A stretch of DNA of 32,720 nt. Source: Antarctobacter aquimaris. Its GTDB lineage: Bacteria; Pseudomonadota; Alphaproteobacteria; Rhodobacterales; Rhodobacteraceae. The notes beneath the pieces were generated by a model. That model saw nothing but the letters and a program-made list of their open reading frames with translations, had not been told where the DNA came from and did not search any database. Both the position numbers and the translations under genes were made by a program. The DNA is taken from NCBI RefSeq assembly GCF_900184945.1, contig NZ_FXYF01000028.1, positions 1-32,720 on the forward strand, in the 5' to 3' direction. Positions 26,260-32,720 of this stretch are shown in pieces. Each line of letters starts with the position of its first letter. Position 1 is the first letter of the stretch.

Positions 26260-26958
26260 ATGCCCGAGTCGTACTATCCCGAAATCCGCAAGCTGCACCT
26301 GTTCGCCGACATGGCCGAGGACAGCTTTCGCGGCCTGCTGCGCGGCGCCTACGTGCAGAACTTCCCGCCCCAGGTGGACCTGATCCAAGAGGGCGACCCC
26401 AGCGACTTCCTGCACATCGTCGTGTCGGGCTCGGTCGAGCTGTATTCGTCGTGGAACGGGCGGGAAACCAGCATGGCCATCGTGCGCCCGATCTCCACCT
26501 TCATCCTGGCCGCGACGATCCGCGATGCGCCCTACCTGATGTCCGCGCGCACGCTGGAGAAAAGCCGAATCGTGCTGCTGCCCAGCCAGGACGTGCGCGA
26601 GATCTTCGCCGTCGACCCGGAGTTCGCCCGCGCCATCGTGACGGAACTGGCGCAGTGCTACCGGTCGGTCGTGAAGAACACCAAGGACCTGAAGCTGCGC
26701 ACCTCGCTGGAACGCCTGGCCAACTACCTGCTGCGCCAGCAGCAGAGGTCCGGCGGCGCGCCGGCCTTTGATCTGCCGATCGAAAAGCGACGGCTGGCCT
26801 CGTTCCTGGGCATGACGCCGGAAAACCTCAGCCGGGCGTTCAAGGCGCTCCAGGCCTACGGGGTCGAGGTCGACGGCAACCGGATCAGCCTCCAGGACCA
26901 GGGCGACCTCTCGAAGTTCGCAAAGCCCAACCCGCTGATCGACGATCACAAGACCTGA
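26260..26958 (+). CDS. narR: CRP/FNR-family regulator, NarR/DNR type
   Basis: This 232-residue regulator has a cyclic-nucleotide-binding-like sensor fold (about 10-120), a dimerisation helix (about 120-160) and a C-terminal winged HTH (about 171-212). The recognition helix TPENLSRAFKAL carries Glu188, Ser191 and Arg192, the three residues that read TTGAT half-sites in FNR. The only cysteine is Cys133, so it cannot hold an FNR-type 4Fe-4S cluster. In Paracoccus, NarR sits divergently next to narK and activates narKGHJI in response to nitrate/nitrite, so the symbol is assigned by context and domain type. A NO-sensing DNR/NnrR role is the alternative. Ribosome site GAGG is rather far (13 nt) from the ATG. 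Confidence 0.82.
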   Translation: MPESYYPEIRKLHLFADMAEDSFRGLLRGAYVQNFPPQVDLIQEGDPSDFLHIVVSGSVELYSSWNGRETSMAIVRPISTFILAATIRDAPYLMSARTLEKSRIVLLPSQDVREIFAVDPEFARAIVTELAQCYRSVVKNTKDLKLRTSLERLANYLLRQQQRSGGAPAFDLPIEKRRLASFLGMTPENLSRAFKALQAYGVEVDGNRISLQDQGDLSKFAKPNPLIDDHKT

Positions 26959-26968
26959 CACCGTGTTG

Positions 26969-26984
26969 CGGCCACCGCGGGCCG
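26969..26984. terminator. Possible weak bidirectional hairpin between narR and nnrU
   Basis: Inverted repeat CGGCC-ACCGCG-GGCCG in the 30-bp convergent gap. The stem is only 5 bp and there is no T-tract, so terminator function is tentative. Confidence 0.25.
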
Positions 26985-26988
26985 GTCT

Positions 26989-27657
26989 TCAGGCCAGCGG
27001 ATCGACGCCGAACAGCAGCGGATGCGCCCAAAGCAGCGCGGCGTACAGCGCCAGCCCCAGCCCCAGCCGAAGGGCCAGCCGCGGCTCGCCGCGCCAGGAT
27101 GCGGACCGTGGCGCGGCCCTGACCGCCTGCACCAGCCGGGTCCAGTCGGGGCCCATGTCTGCGCGCTTGCGCCGGTCGACCAGCCGCATGCCCAGCAGCG
27201 AGAACCCCGCGAAGGTGCCGAACAGCGCGACATGCGCCAGGTCGCCGTTGGCCAGCAGGTGCGCCGCCGACCACAGCGCCAGCGCGGTCAGGACCGGGTG
27301 GCGCGTCCAGCGCACGATGCCGGGGCGCGTCGGGTCAAAGCGGTCATTCCACGCGCCGCCAAAGGACAGCGGGTTGGGCCGGCCCAGTGCCAAAGCCAGC
27401 AGCAGGCAGACCGCCAGCATGACCGCGATCACCACCACGTTCTGCCAGGGCGCCCAGTCCCACAGCGGGACATGGGGCGCGCGGGCCGCCGCGCCGATCA
27501 GCCAGGCCAGCACCGCCAGCGACAGGGCCGAATAGGCCAGGCCAAAACCGCGCCGCCCAAGCCGCGCCCGCAACGCAGCGCGCACAGGCGGCCGCAGCGG
27601 CAGCGAATGGCTGAGAAAGAAGGCGGCAAAGGCCGCAACGAACTCGATCCAGCCCAT
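26989..27657 (-). CDS. nnrU: NnrU family membrane protein
   Basis: This 222-residue integral membrane protein has about five or six hydrophobic helices. Family features include the N-terminal FFLSHSLPLRPPVRAAL, the central NPLSFGGAWNDRFDPTRPGIVRWTRHPVL (spread over about 95-122) and a GMRLVDRRKRADMG loop. NnrU belongs to the NnrU/mddA-like methyltransferase-fold membrane family and is linked genetically to nitric oxide reduction in denitrifiers. Its biochemical function is unsettled. It starts 3 bp after nnrS and is very probably co-transcribed with it. Confidence 0.9.
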   Translation of the reverse strand: MGWIEFVAAFAAFFLSHSLPLRPPVRAALRARLGRRGFGLAYSALSLAVLAWLIGAAARAPHVPLWDWAPWQNVVVIAVMLAVCLLLALALGRPNPLSFGGAWNDRFDPTRPGIVRWTRHPVLTALALWSAAHLLANGDLAHVALFGTFAGFSLLGMRLVDRRKRADMGPDWTRLVQAVRAAPRSASWRGEPRLALRLGLGLALYAALLWAHPLLFGVDPLA

Positions 27658-27660
27658 CGG

Positions 27661-28869
27661 TCAGCCCCTCGATGCGGGTTTCGGACGGGCCAGCAGCGGC
27701 CCGTAGACCAGGCAAAAGCCGCCGAACGCGCCGATCCAGGCCGCGCCGGACACCGTGTGCAGCCAGCCGGCATGCTGCGGCCACAGCCCCGCGCCCAGCC
27801 GGGCCAAAACGGCCAGCACAAGGGCGGCATAGACCGCGACGGTCCCTGCCCCGGCGGTCAGCGGCTGGCCGGTGTGTCCCAGCGTGGCCCGCGTCATGAC
27901 CGCCAGCGTCATCAGCCCGGTGGCCCCGGCCATCCAGACGTGCTGGGCCGCTGCGCCGCCAAAGGTTCCGGACCACAAGATCTCGGTGGCGAGGGTCAGC
28001 GCGCCCAGCGGCAGGAACAGGTAGCCCAGGTGCAGGACGGCGACCAGCGGCTCGGCCAGGGTGCGGTGGCCGCACCAGCGCGCCAGCCGCAGCAGGTGCG
28101 CCCCCACCGCCAGGGCCAGCAGCGCGGCGGTCAACGGGCTCTCCGGCAGGGCGACCCAGGCCAGCAGCGCCGCCACCAGCACAAACAGCGCGGCCTTGTC
28201 CAGGGTCTGCATCGGCGGCACCGGCAGGCGGCCCGGGGCATGTTTGACCAGCCAGTTGCGGGTGAAGGACGGCACGATCCGCCCGCCGATGACCGCGATC
28301 ATCAGGATCGCTGCCGCCAGCGCCAGCCGCAGGCCTGCGCCCGAGGCCGCGAAGCCGCCCTGTGCCGCCTCCCAGTGAAACACCGCGTTGCCCGTGGCAA
28401 AGACCGCCAGCATCGCCAGCACGACCAGGTTGCGCCAGTTCCGCCCGGCCACGATCTCGCGCGCGATGACGGCGGCCAGGGCGACCGGAAAGACCAGGTC
28501 GGCGATGGCAACGGCCAGCGCGGGCAGGTCCGCAGATACCGCCATGGCCAGCCGCCCGGCCAGCCACAGCCCCGCCAACCCGGCCAGCGGCCAGCCGACG
28601 ACCGGAAACCGCCCGGTCCAGTTCGGCACCGCCGTCAGCAGAAAGCCGGCGATCACCGCACCGAGGTAGCCGAACAGGAATTCATGCGCGTGCCAGGACA
28701 CCGGGTCCAGCGCAATGGGCAGCACGTCATGGCCTGCCAACATGGCCAGCCATAGCAGCATGGCCAGCACCGCCCAGGCCGCCGCCCCCAGGAAAAAGGG
28801 GCGGAAGCCGTATGTGAAAATCGCCGGGCCGCGCCAGCGGCGCAGCTGTTGCATGGATGTCTGAGTCAT
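27661..28869 (-). CDS. nnrS: NnrS family heme/copper membrane protein
   Basis: This 402-residue polytopic protein has about 12 hydrophobic helices. Typical NnrS blocks are visible: FTYGFRPFFLGAAAWA near the N-terminus, DPVSWHAHEFLFGYLGAVIAGFLLTAVPNWTG (about 58-88, written here only as family landmarks WHAHEFLFG and LTAVPNWTG), GGRIVPSFTRNW, and VMTRATLGHTG. The conserved histidines fit the reported heme/copper binding. The family relieves nitrosative stress and is usually controlled by NsrR or NnrR. I chose ATG 28869 because AGGA lies 7 nt upstream and homology begins there. The gene is divergent from the NsrR-like regulator. Confidence 0.93.
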   Translation of the reverse strand: MTQTSMQQLRRWRGPAIFTYGFRPFFLGAAAWAVLAMLLWLAMLAGHDVLPIALDPVSWHAHEFLFGYLGAVIAGFLLTAVPNWTGRFPVVGWPLAGLAGLWLAGRLAMAVSADLPALAVAIADLVFPVALAAVIAREIVAGRNWRNLVVLAMLAVFATGNAVFHWEAAQGGFAASGAGLRLALAAAILMIAVIGGRIVPSFTRNWLVKHAPGRLPVPPMQTLDKAALFVLVAALLAWVALPESPLTAALLALAVGAHLLRLARWCGHRTLAEPLVAVLHLGYLFLPLGALTLATEILWSGTFGGAAAQHVWMAGATGLMTLAVMTRATLGHTGQPLTAGAGTVAVYAALVLAVLARLGAGLWPQHAGWLHTVSGAAWIGAFGGFCLVYGPLLARPKPASRG

Positions 28870-28972
28870 GATGGTCCTGCCGTACAGTTTCCCCGGGAGA
28901 ATGGAAACGGGTTTGATTTCCGACCTAATCCTGTGTAATGCGCATCTCAAATACCAAATCAAAGGTGCGACG
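28870..28972. promoter_or_regulatory. Divergent nnrS / Rrf2-regulator promoter region with spaced inverted repeat
   Basis: This 103-bp region is relatively AT-rich. TTTGATTT at 28912-28919 and AAATCAAA at 28956-28963 form a perfect 8-bp inverted repeat with centres 44 bp apart. Between them a palindrome ATGCGCAT lies at 28938-28945. These are candidate operator elements for the adjacent Rrf2 regulator and/or an FNR-family half-site. No complete TTGAT-N4-ATCAA box is present. Confidence 0.45.
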
Positions 28973-29386
28973 ATGCGGCTCATGTCCTTTACCGATTACG
29001 GTCTGCGCGTGCTGATGCGCCTGGCCGGCGAGTCCGGGCGCGCCTTTACCGCCGCCGAACTGGCGGCGGAGTTTCGCGTTTCGCGCGCGCACCTGGCAAA
29101 GGTCGTGTCGGCCCTCTCGGCCGCCGGCTGGATCGACACGCGGCGCGGCGGCGGCGGCGGGCTCGCGCTGGCGCGGCCGGCGGCCGAGATCGGCCTGGGC
29201 GATGTCGTCGCGCAACTGGAGGCGCAGCAGGCCATCGTGGAATGCTTTTCCCCCGACAGGAACACCTGCACGCTGTCGCCCGGTTGCCGCCTCAAGGCGC
29301 GGCTGGCGCGGGCCGAGCGTGCCTTTCTCGACGACCTCAACCTGGGCACGCTGGCGGACTGCGCCCTTCCGCCGCCGCGCCGCTGA
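28973..29386 (+). CDS. nsrR: Rrf2-family, NsrR-like NO-sensing repressor
   Basis: This 137-residue protein has an N-terminal winged HTH (MRLMSFTDYGLRVLMRLA; AELAAEFRVSRAHLAKVVSAL), the GxxxTxRGxGGG-type wing (WIDTRRGGGGGLAL), and three cysteines at 91, 99 and 105 (ECF ... NTCTLSPGCRLK). That trio is the usual NsrR Fe-S ligand set, although the first gap (seven residues) is longer than in E. coli NsrR. The ATG at 28973 follows AAGGTG. Divergence from nnrS supports NO-responsive repression of nnrSU. An IscR/RirA-type role is less likely because of the CTLSPGCRLK block. The symbol is assigned by similarity. Confidence 0.85.
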   Translation: MRLMSFTDYGLRVLMRLAGESGRAFTAAELAAEFRVSRAHLAKVVSALSAAGWIDTRRGGGGGLALARPAAEIGLGDVVAQLEAQQAIVECFSPDRNTCTLSPGCRLKARLARAERAFLDDLNLGTLADCALPPPRR

Positions 29387-29561
29387 CGCAAGTGGCGCGC
29401 GCGGGGCCATGGCGCCGGCGCTTTCGGTTGCGAACCGGGGACAGGCGCGGCACCCTGACAGCGGGCGCTTCGCCTGGCCGCTTTACCCGGAGATTCCGCG
29501 TGGCGTCACCCTTCATCCGCCTGGATATCCGGGCAAGGTCTTGCCCCACGGGACCGCACGC

Positions 29562-30905
29562 ATGACCATGCGGATGGATCGGCGCGGCCTGCTGACGCGG
29601 CTCGGCGCGCTGGGGGTTTTGGCGACGGGACCGCGCCGCGCCCTCGCGCAAACCGGCCCGACCGTGGTGATCGGCGCAGGGCTGGCCGGGCTGGCCGCCG
29701 CCCGCGCTCTGGCCGACGCGGGCCGCGATGTCATCGTCCTGGAGGCCCGCAACCGGGTGGGCGGGCGTGTCCAGACCTCGCGCCGCTGGCCAGACCTGCC
29801 GGTGGACCTGGGCGCGACCTGGATCCACGGCACCCAAGGCAATCCCGTGACCGACCTGGCAAAGGCCGCTGGCGCGAAGGCCGTCGCCACCAGCTACCAG
29901 GCCGCCCTCCTGCTGGGGCCGGACGGGGACGAGGTCGACCCGGACCTGCGGGCAGCGGAACGCATCCTCAGCCGCGCACTGGCCGCGACCGAGCGGCTCG
30001 ACCGCGACGTCTCGGTGATGCAGGCGCTGGAGGCCTCGGCGGACTGGCGCGACGCCGATGCCGCGACGCGGCGGCTGGTGCACTACCTGGTCAACAGCAC
30101 CCTGGAACAGGAGTACGGCAGCCCGGCCAGCCGCCTCTCGGCCTGGTACGGGCAGGAGGACAAGGGCTTTGACGGCCCCGATGTCTTGTTTCCGCAGGGC
30201 TTTGACCAGTTGGCAGAGCACCTGGCGCGCGGGCTGGACATCCGCCTGTCCACCGAGGTGGTCGAGATCGCGCCCGGTGCGCTGCGGCTGTCGAATGGGG
30301 CGCGGATGCCGGCGGAGCAGATCGTCTGTACCGTGCCGCTGGGAGTACTGCAAACGGGGCGCATCCGGCTGACGGAGCCCTTGCAGCCCGCGCGACAGGC
30401 CGCCATCGAAACACTTGCCATGGGTCTGCTGAACAAATGCGTTCTGCGCTTTGACCGGATCGCCTGGGACGACGATGTCGACTGGATCGGCTGGCTGGGA
30501 TCGCGTCCGGGCTATTGGGGCGAATGGGTGTCGCTGGGCCGGTCCTTGGGCGCGCCGGTGCTGCTGGGGTTCAACGCCGCCGATCCTGCTGCCGAGATCG
30601 AGCGCCTGAACGATGCCGATACCCTTGCAGCCGCGCAGGAGGCGCTGCGAGGGATGTTCGGGTCGCGCTTTCCCGCGCCTCTGGCTGCGCAGGTGACCCG
30701 CTGGGGGCAGGACCGCTGGAGCCTGGGCAGCTACAGCTACACCCCGGTCGGCGCGGAGCCTGATACACGTCGTGCCCTGTCCGGCGCGGACTGGGACGGG
30801 CAGCTGTGGTTCGCCGGTGAAGCCGCCTCGCCCGAGTATTTCGGCACCACCCACGGTGCGCTTCTCTCCGGGCAGCAAGTCGCGCGGGAGATCCTCGCCA
30901 GTTAG
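29562..30905 (+). CDS. Exported flavin amine oxidase (polyamine/monoamine oxidase-like)
   Basis: A 447-residue FAD-dependent oxidase. An N-terminal MDRRGLLTRLGALGVLATG resembles a twin-arginine signal (Arg7-Arg8), with likely cleavage after ALAQ near residue 30. The dinucleotide fold follows at once: VVIGAGLAGLAAARAL (35-50), with Glu61 binding the FAD ribose and VGGRV (66-70). The C-terminal flavin block GQLWFAGEAASPEYFGTTHGA is typical of polyamine oxidases. Possible starts are ATGs at 29562, 29568 and 29574, none with a strong ribosome site. The substrate is not predictable from the sequence. A cofactor-loaded flavoprotein exported by Tat is consistent with the signal. No clear operon partner. 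Confidence 0.87.
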   Translation: MTMRMDRRGLLTRLGALGVLATGPRRALAQTGPTVVIGAGLAGLAAARALADAGRDVIVLEARNRVGGRVQTSRRWPDLPVDLGATWIHGTQGNPVTDLAKAAGAKAVATSYQAALLLGPDGDEVDPDLRAAERILSRALAATERLDRDVSVMQALEASADWRDADAATRRLVHYLVNSTLEQEYGSPASRLSAWYGQEDKGFDGPDVLFPQGFDQLAEHLARGLDIRLSTEVVEIAPGALRLSNGARMPAEQIVCTVPLGVLQTGRIRLTEPLQPARQAAIETLAMGLLNKCVLRFDRIAWDDDVDWIGWLGSRPGYWGEWVSLGRSLGAPVLLGFNAADPAAEIERLNDADTLAAAQEALRGMFGSRFPAPLAAQVTRWGQDRWSLGSYSYTPVGAEPDTRRALSGADWDGQLWFAGEAASPEYFGTTHGALLSGQQVAREILAS

Positions 30906-30917
30906 CCTGACGCAGGG

Positions 30918-32150
30918 TCAAGTGACGCGCTTCACGCCCGGACGCCGCGACAGCGGCAGCAGGCCAAAGGCCGACAGGGCGGCAAACAGCGCCCCGGCGA
31001 GAAAGGTCCATTGCGCGCCCAGGCTGTCCCACAGCGCCCCGGCGATCACGCTGGCCAGCAGCATTGCCAACCCGGTCACCAGGTTGAACATGCCAAAGGC
31101 AGTGCCGCGCAGCTCGGCCGGGACGGCCTCCGCGACCAGCGCGGCCAGCAGCCCCTGGGTAAATCCCATGTGCAGGCCCCAGATCAGCACCCCGGCGGCG
31201 AGGCCCGTCAGACCGCCCGCAAAGGCCAGCACCAGGTCGGCGCAGATCAGCAGGCCCAGCCCGAAGGCCAGCAGGCCGATCCGCCCGGTCCGGTCCGACA
31301 ACGCGCCCACCGGCAAGGCCGACAGCGCGTAGACCGCGTTCATGCCCACGAGGACCAGCGGCACCAGCATCAGGGGCAGGCCCGTGGCCTCAGCCCGCAG
31401 GATCAAAAAGGCCTCGCTGAACCGGGCCAGGGTGAACAGCGTCGCGACCGCGGCCACCATCCAATAGGTTCGGCCAAGCAGCCGCAGTTCCGCCCGCGCC
31501 AGCGGGTTGCGGACCCGGCGCAAACCCTCGGGCCGGGGCGGCTCGTGCACGGCGAAGAGGATCAGCGCCAGCGCCAGGAAGGCCGGTCCCACGGCGACCC
31601 AGAACACGCTCTGAAAGTCGTTGGCAAAGGCCCACATCAGCCCAATGGCGGCCAGCGGGCCGAGGAACGCCCCGAAGGTGTCCAGCGACTGGCGCAGACC
31701 AAAGGCCGCGCCGCGCAGCCCGGGCGGGGCGAGGTCCGCCACCAGCGCATCGCGCGGCGCGCCGCGGATGCCCTTGCCCACCCGGTCGATGAACCGCGCC
31801 GCCACCAGCCAGCCCAGCGAGGGCGCCAGCGGAAACACCGGCTTGGTCAGCGCGGCAAGGCCGTAGCCCAGCGCCGCCAGTTCCTTGCGCCGACCTAAAC
31901 GGTCGGACAGCGCGCCGGAGAACACCTTGGTGATGGCCGCCGTTGCCTCGGCGATGCCTTCGATGACACCCACGGCCAGCGCCGTCGCGCCCAGCCCGAC
32001 CGTCAGATAGACCGGCAGCAGCGCGTGGATCATCTCGGACGAGACATCCATCAGCATCGACACCAGCCCCAGCGCCCAGATGCCGGCGGGCAAGCGGCGC
32101 CAGGTGGCCGCTGTCGGGTCCGCGGCAGGGGGGTCGCCCGTTCGTTTCAT
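30918..32150 (-). CDS. MFS transporter
   Basis: This 410-residue transporter has about 12 hydrophobic helices. It carries the inter-helix motif GALSDRLGRRK (79-89) and a second GALSDRTGRIG in the C-terminal half. The block FIDRVGKGIRGAPRDALVADL (about 120-140; key residues D122, R123, G125, R133) recalls NreB-like MFS proteins, some of which export nickel, but the substrate cannot be assigned. The ATG at 32150 begins the aligned region; a GTG at 32159, with AGGTG nearby, is an alternative. The gene converges with the amine oxidase, stop codons 12 bp apart. Confidence 0.88.
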   Translation of the reverse strand: MKRTGDPPAADPTAATWRRLPAGIWALGLVSMLMDVSSEMIHALLPVYLTVGLGATALAVGVIEGIAEATAAITKVFSGALSDRLGRRKELAALGYGLAALTKPVFPLAPSLGWLVAARFIDRVGKGIRGAPRDALVADLAPPGLRGAAFGLRQSLDTFGAFLGPLAAIGLMWAFANDFQSVFWVAVGPAFLALALILFAVHEPPRPEGLRRVRNPLARAELRLLGRTYWMVAAVATLFTLARFSEAFLILRAEATGLPLMLVPLVLVGMNAVYALSALPVGALSDRTGRIGLLAFGLGLLICADLVLAFAGGLTGLAAGVLIWGLHMGFTQGLLAALVAEAVPAELRGTAFGMFNLVTGLAMLLASVIAGALWDSLGAQWTFLAGALFAALSAFGLLPLSRRPGVKRVT

Positions 32151-32583
32151 CCGGTTCACGTCACACCTATTGCGGTCCTGGGGATCATGCCGCGAGTCGC
32201 CCTGTCGTAGCACAGTTCGGGACGGCGGGATGCGGTTGCCGCATCGCCACGATCACCGCCCGGACGGCCCGATACCCTCGATCCGTTGCAGCCGGAACGC
32301 CATGCCCATGTCGCGGTCGAGGGCGGCGGCCGCAGCCCGGCCCCGGCTGCCATGACGCCCGCCAGGCGGACGGAACCGGAAACGAGCAGGAGGGACCCTG
32401 CGCGCCCTCGGGGTGCGCGACTTGTCCCCGGCAGGGTCTGAAACCATGGCCCGCATCTTGCCGTCACCCGCTGTCGCCGGGTCGCCCGCAGCCCCGACGC
32501 GCTGGCGATGTTGCGCGCTCTCCGCGAGCGGCTTTTCGAAGGTCCGGACCTGACCCCGCCCAAGGTGCATGCGCCGGAGACAC
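32151..32583. other. 433-bp region with no supported gene, next to an IS element
   Basis: It presumably carries the promoter of the MFS gene near its left end. Several open frames exist on both strands but none has a credible start plus recognisable product. A plus-strand frame open from 32442 reads through SPDALAMLRALRERLFEG and on to the IS boundary. Its codon use is coding-like, and it could be a remnant of a gene cut by the insertion, but I cannot identify it. Confidence 0.4.
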
Positions 32584-32587
32584 CTAG

Positions 32588-32720
32588 GGTCAGGACTCAT
32601 AGCCAGAACATGACGATGGCCGCGAGGGCGCATGCCGAGAGGAAGACTTTCGGGCACCTGTCGTAGCGGGTTGCGATGCGCCGCCAGTCCTTCAGGCGGG
32701 CAAAACTGTTCTCGATCTTG
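32588..32720 (-). mobile_element. End of an IS5-family insertion sequence (partial, runs off right edge)
   Basis: The element end appears to begin at GGTCAGGACTC just after CTAG (32584-32587), which fits the YTAR/TA-type target preference of IS5-family elements. The transposase stop is only about 10 bp inside this end. The other end and the matching target duplication lie outside the window. Confidence 0.7.
32597..32720 (-). CDS. IS5-family transposase, C-terminal fragment (partial)
   Basis: The last 41 residues read KIENSFARLKDWRRIATRYD followed by RCPKVFLSACALAAIVMFWL and a TGA stop. This is the standard C-terminus of IS5-family (IS427-like) DDE transposases, including the glutamate of the catalytic triad in the ENSFARLKDWRR helix. 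The upstream part is beyond the window edge, so intactness cannot be judged. Confidence 0.9.
   Translation of the reverse strand, partial: KIENSFARLKDWRRIATRYDRCPKVFLSACALAAIVMFWL

Noticed and set aside
30903-30925. TGAC/GTCA repeat between the amine oxidase and MFS stop codons as a terminator
   Set aside because: The stem is only 4 bp and there is no T-tract.
32156-32563. Candidate small genes in the region left of the IS element
   Set aside because: Open frames overlap on both strands without ribosome sites, recognisable domains or typical amino-acid composition.

Overview
The window is GC-rich DNA (roughly two thirds G+C by eye) with strong GC3 codon bias. It encodes a membrane-bound nitrate reductase operon led by a NarK1-NarK2 fusion transporter, with a divergent FNR-family regulator of the NarR type. 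That arrangement, together with NnrS/NnrU, an NsrR-like repressor and large RTX proteins, points to an alphaproteobacterium of the Rhodobacteraceae/Paracoccaceae. The assignment rests on gene content and recalled family patterns, not on a search.

Left third (1-13.2 kb): an RTX-type secreted protein runs off the left edge. It is followed by a divergent fluoroacetate-dehalogenase-type alpha/beta hydrolase, and then a 1995-residue RTX protein with a helical N-terminus, an embedded LamG-like domain and a 264-bp in-frame tandem repeat. Upstream of that gene lie a LuxR-type response regulator and, divergently, a 7TM-type membrane histidine kinase. The kinase overlaps (ATGA) a small exported EF-hand protein, and a second small exported protein of unknown function follows. 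Calcium-binding motifs recur across this block. A functional link between kinase, regulator and RTX protein is inference.

Centre (13.2-26.3 kb, minus strand): a compact probable operon narK-narG-narH-narJ-narI-ppiC-hemerythrin-moeA-DUF2478. Junctions are mostly overlaps or gaps of a few bases; the larger gaps are narK/narG (64 bp, containing a GC-rich hairpin) and hemerythrin/moeA (38 bp). The products cover nitrate/nitrite transport, the Mo-bisMGD/Fe-S/heme nitrate reductase, its chaperone, a parvulin-type isomerase, and molybdenum-cofactor insertion. Two FNR/DNR-type boxes lie in the 258-bp divergent region between narK and narR. One fits narK control and the other fits narR autoregulation.

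Right third (26.3-32.7 kb): narR on the plus strand, then the minus-strand pair nnrS-nnrU, which is divergent from an NsrR-like Rrf2 regulator. An exported (possible Tat) flavin amine oxidase and a convergent MFS transporter come next. The window ends in the 3' end of an IS5-family transposase, preceded by about 430 bp with no supportable gene. I saw no tRNA, rRNA or CRISPR array.
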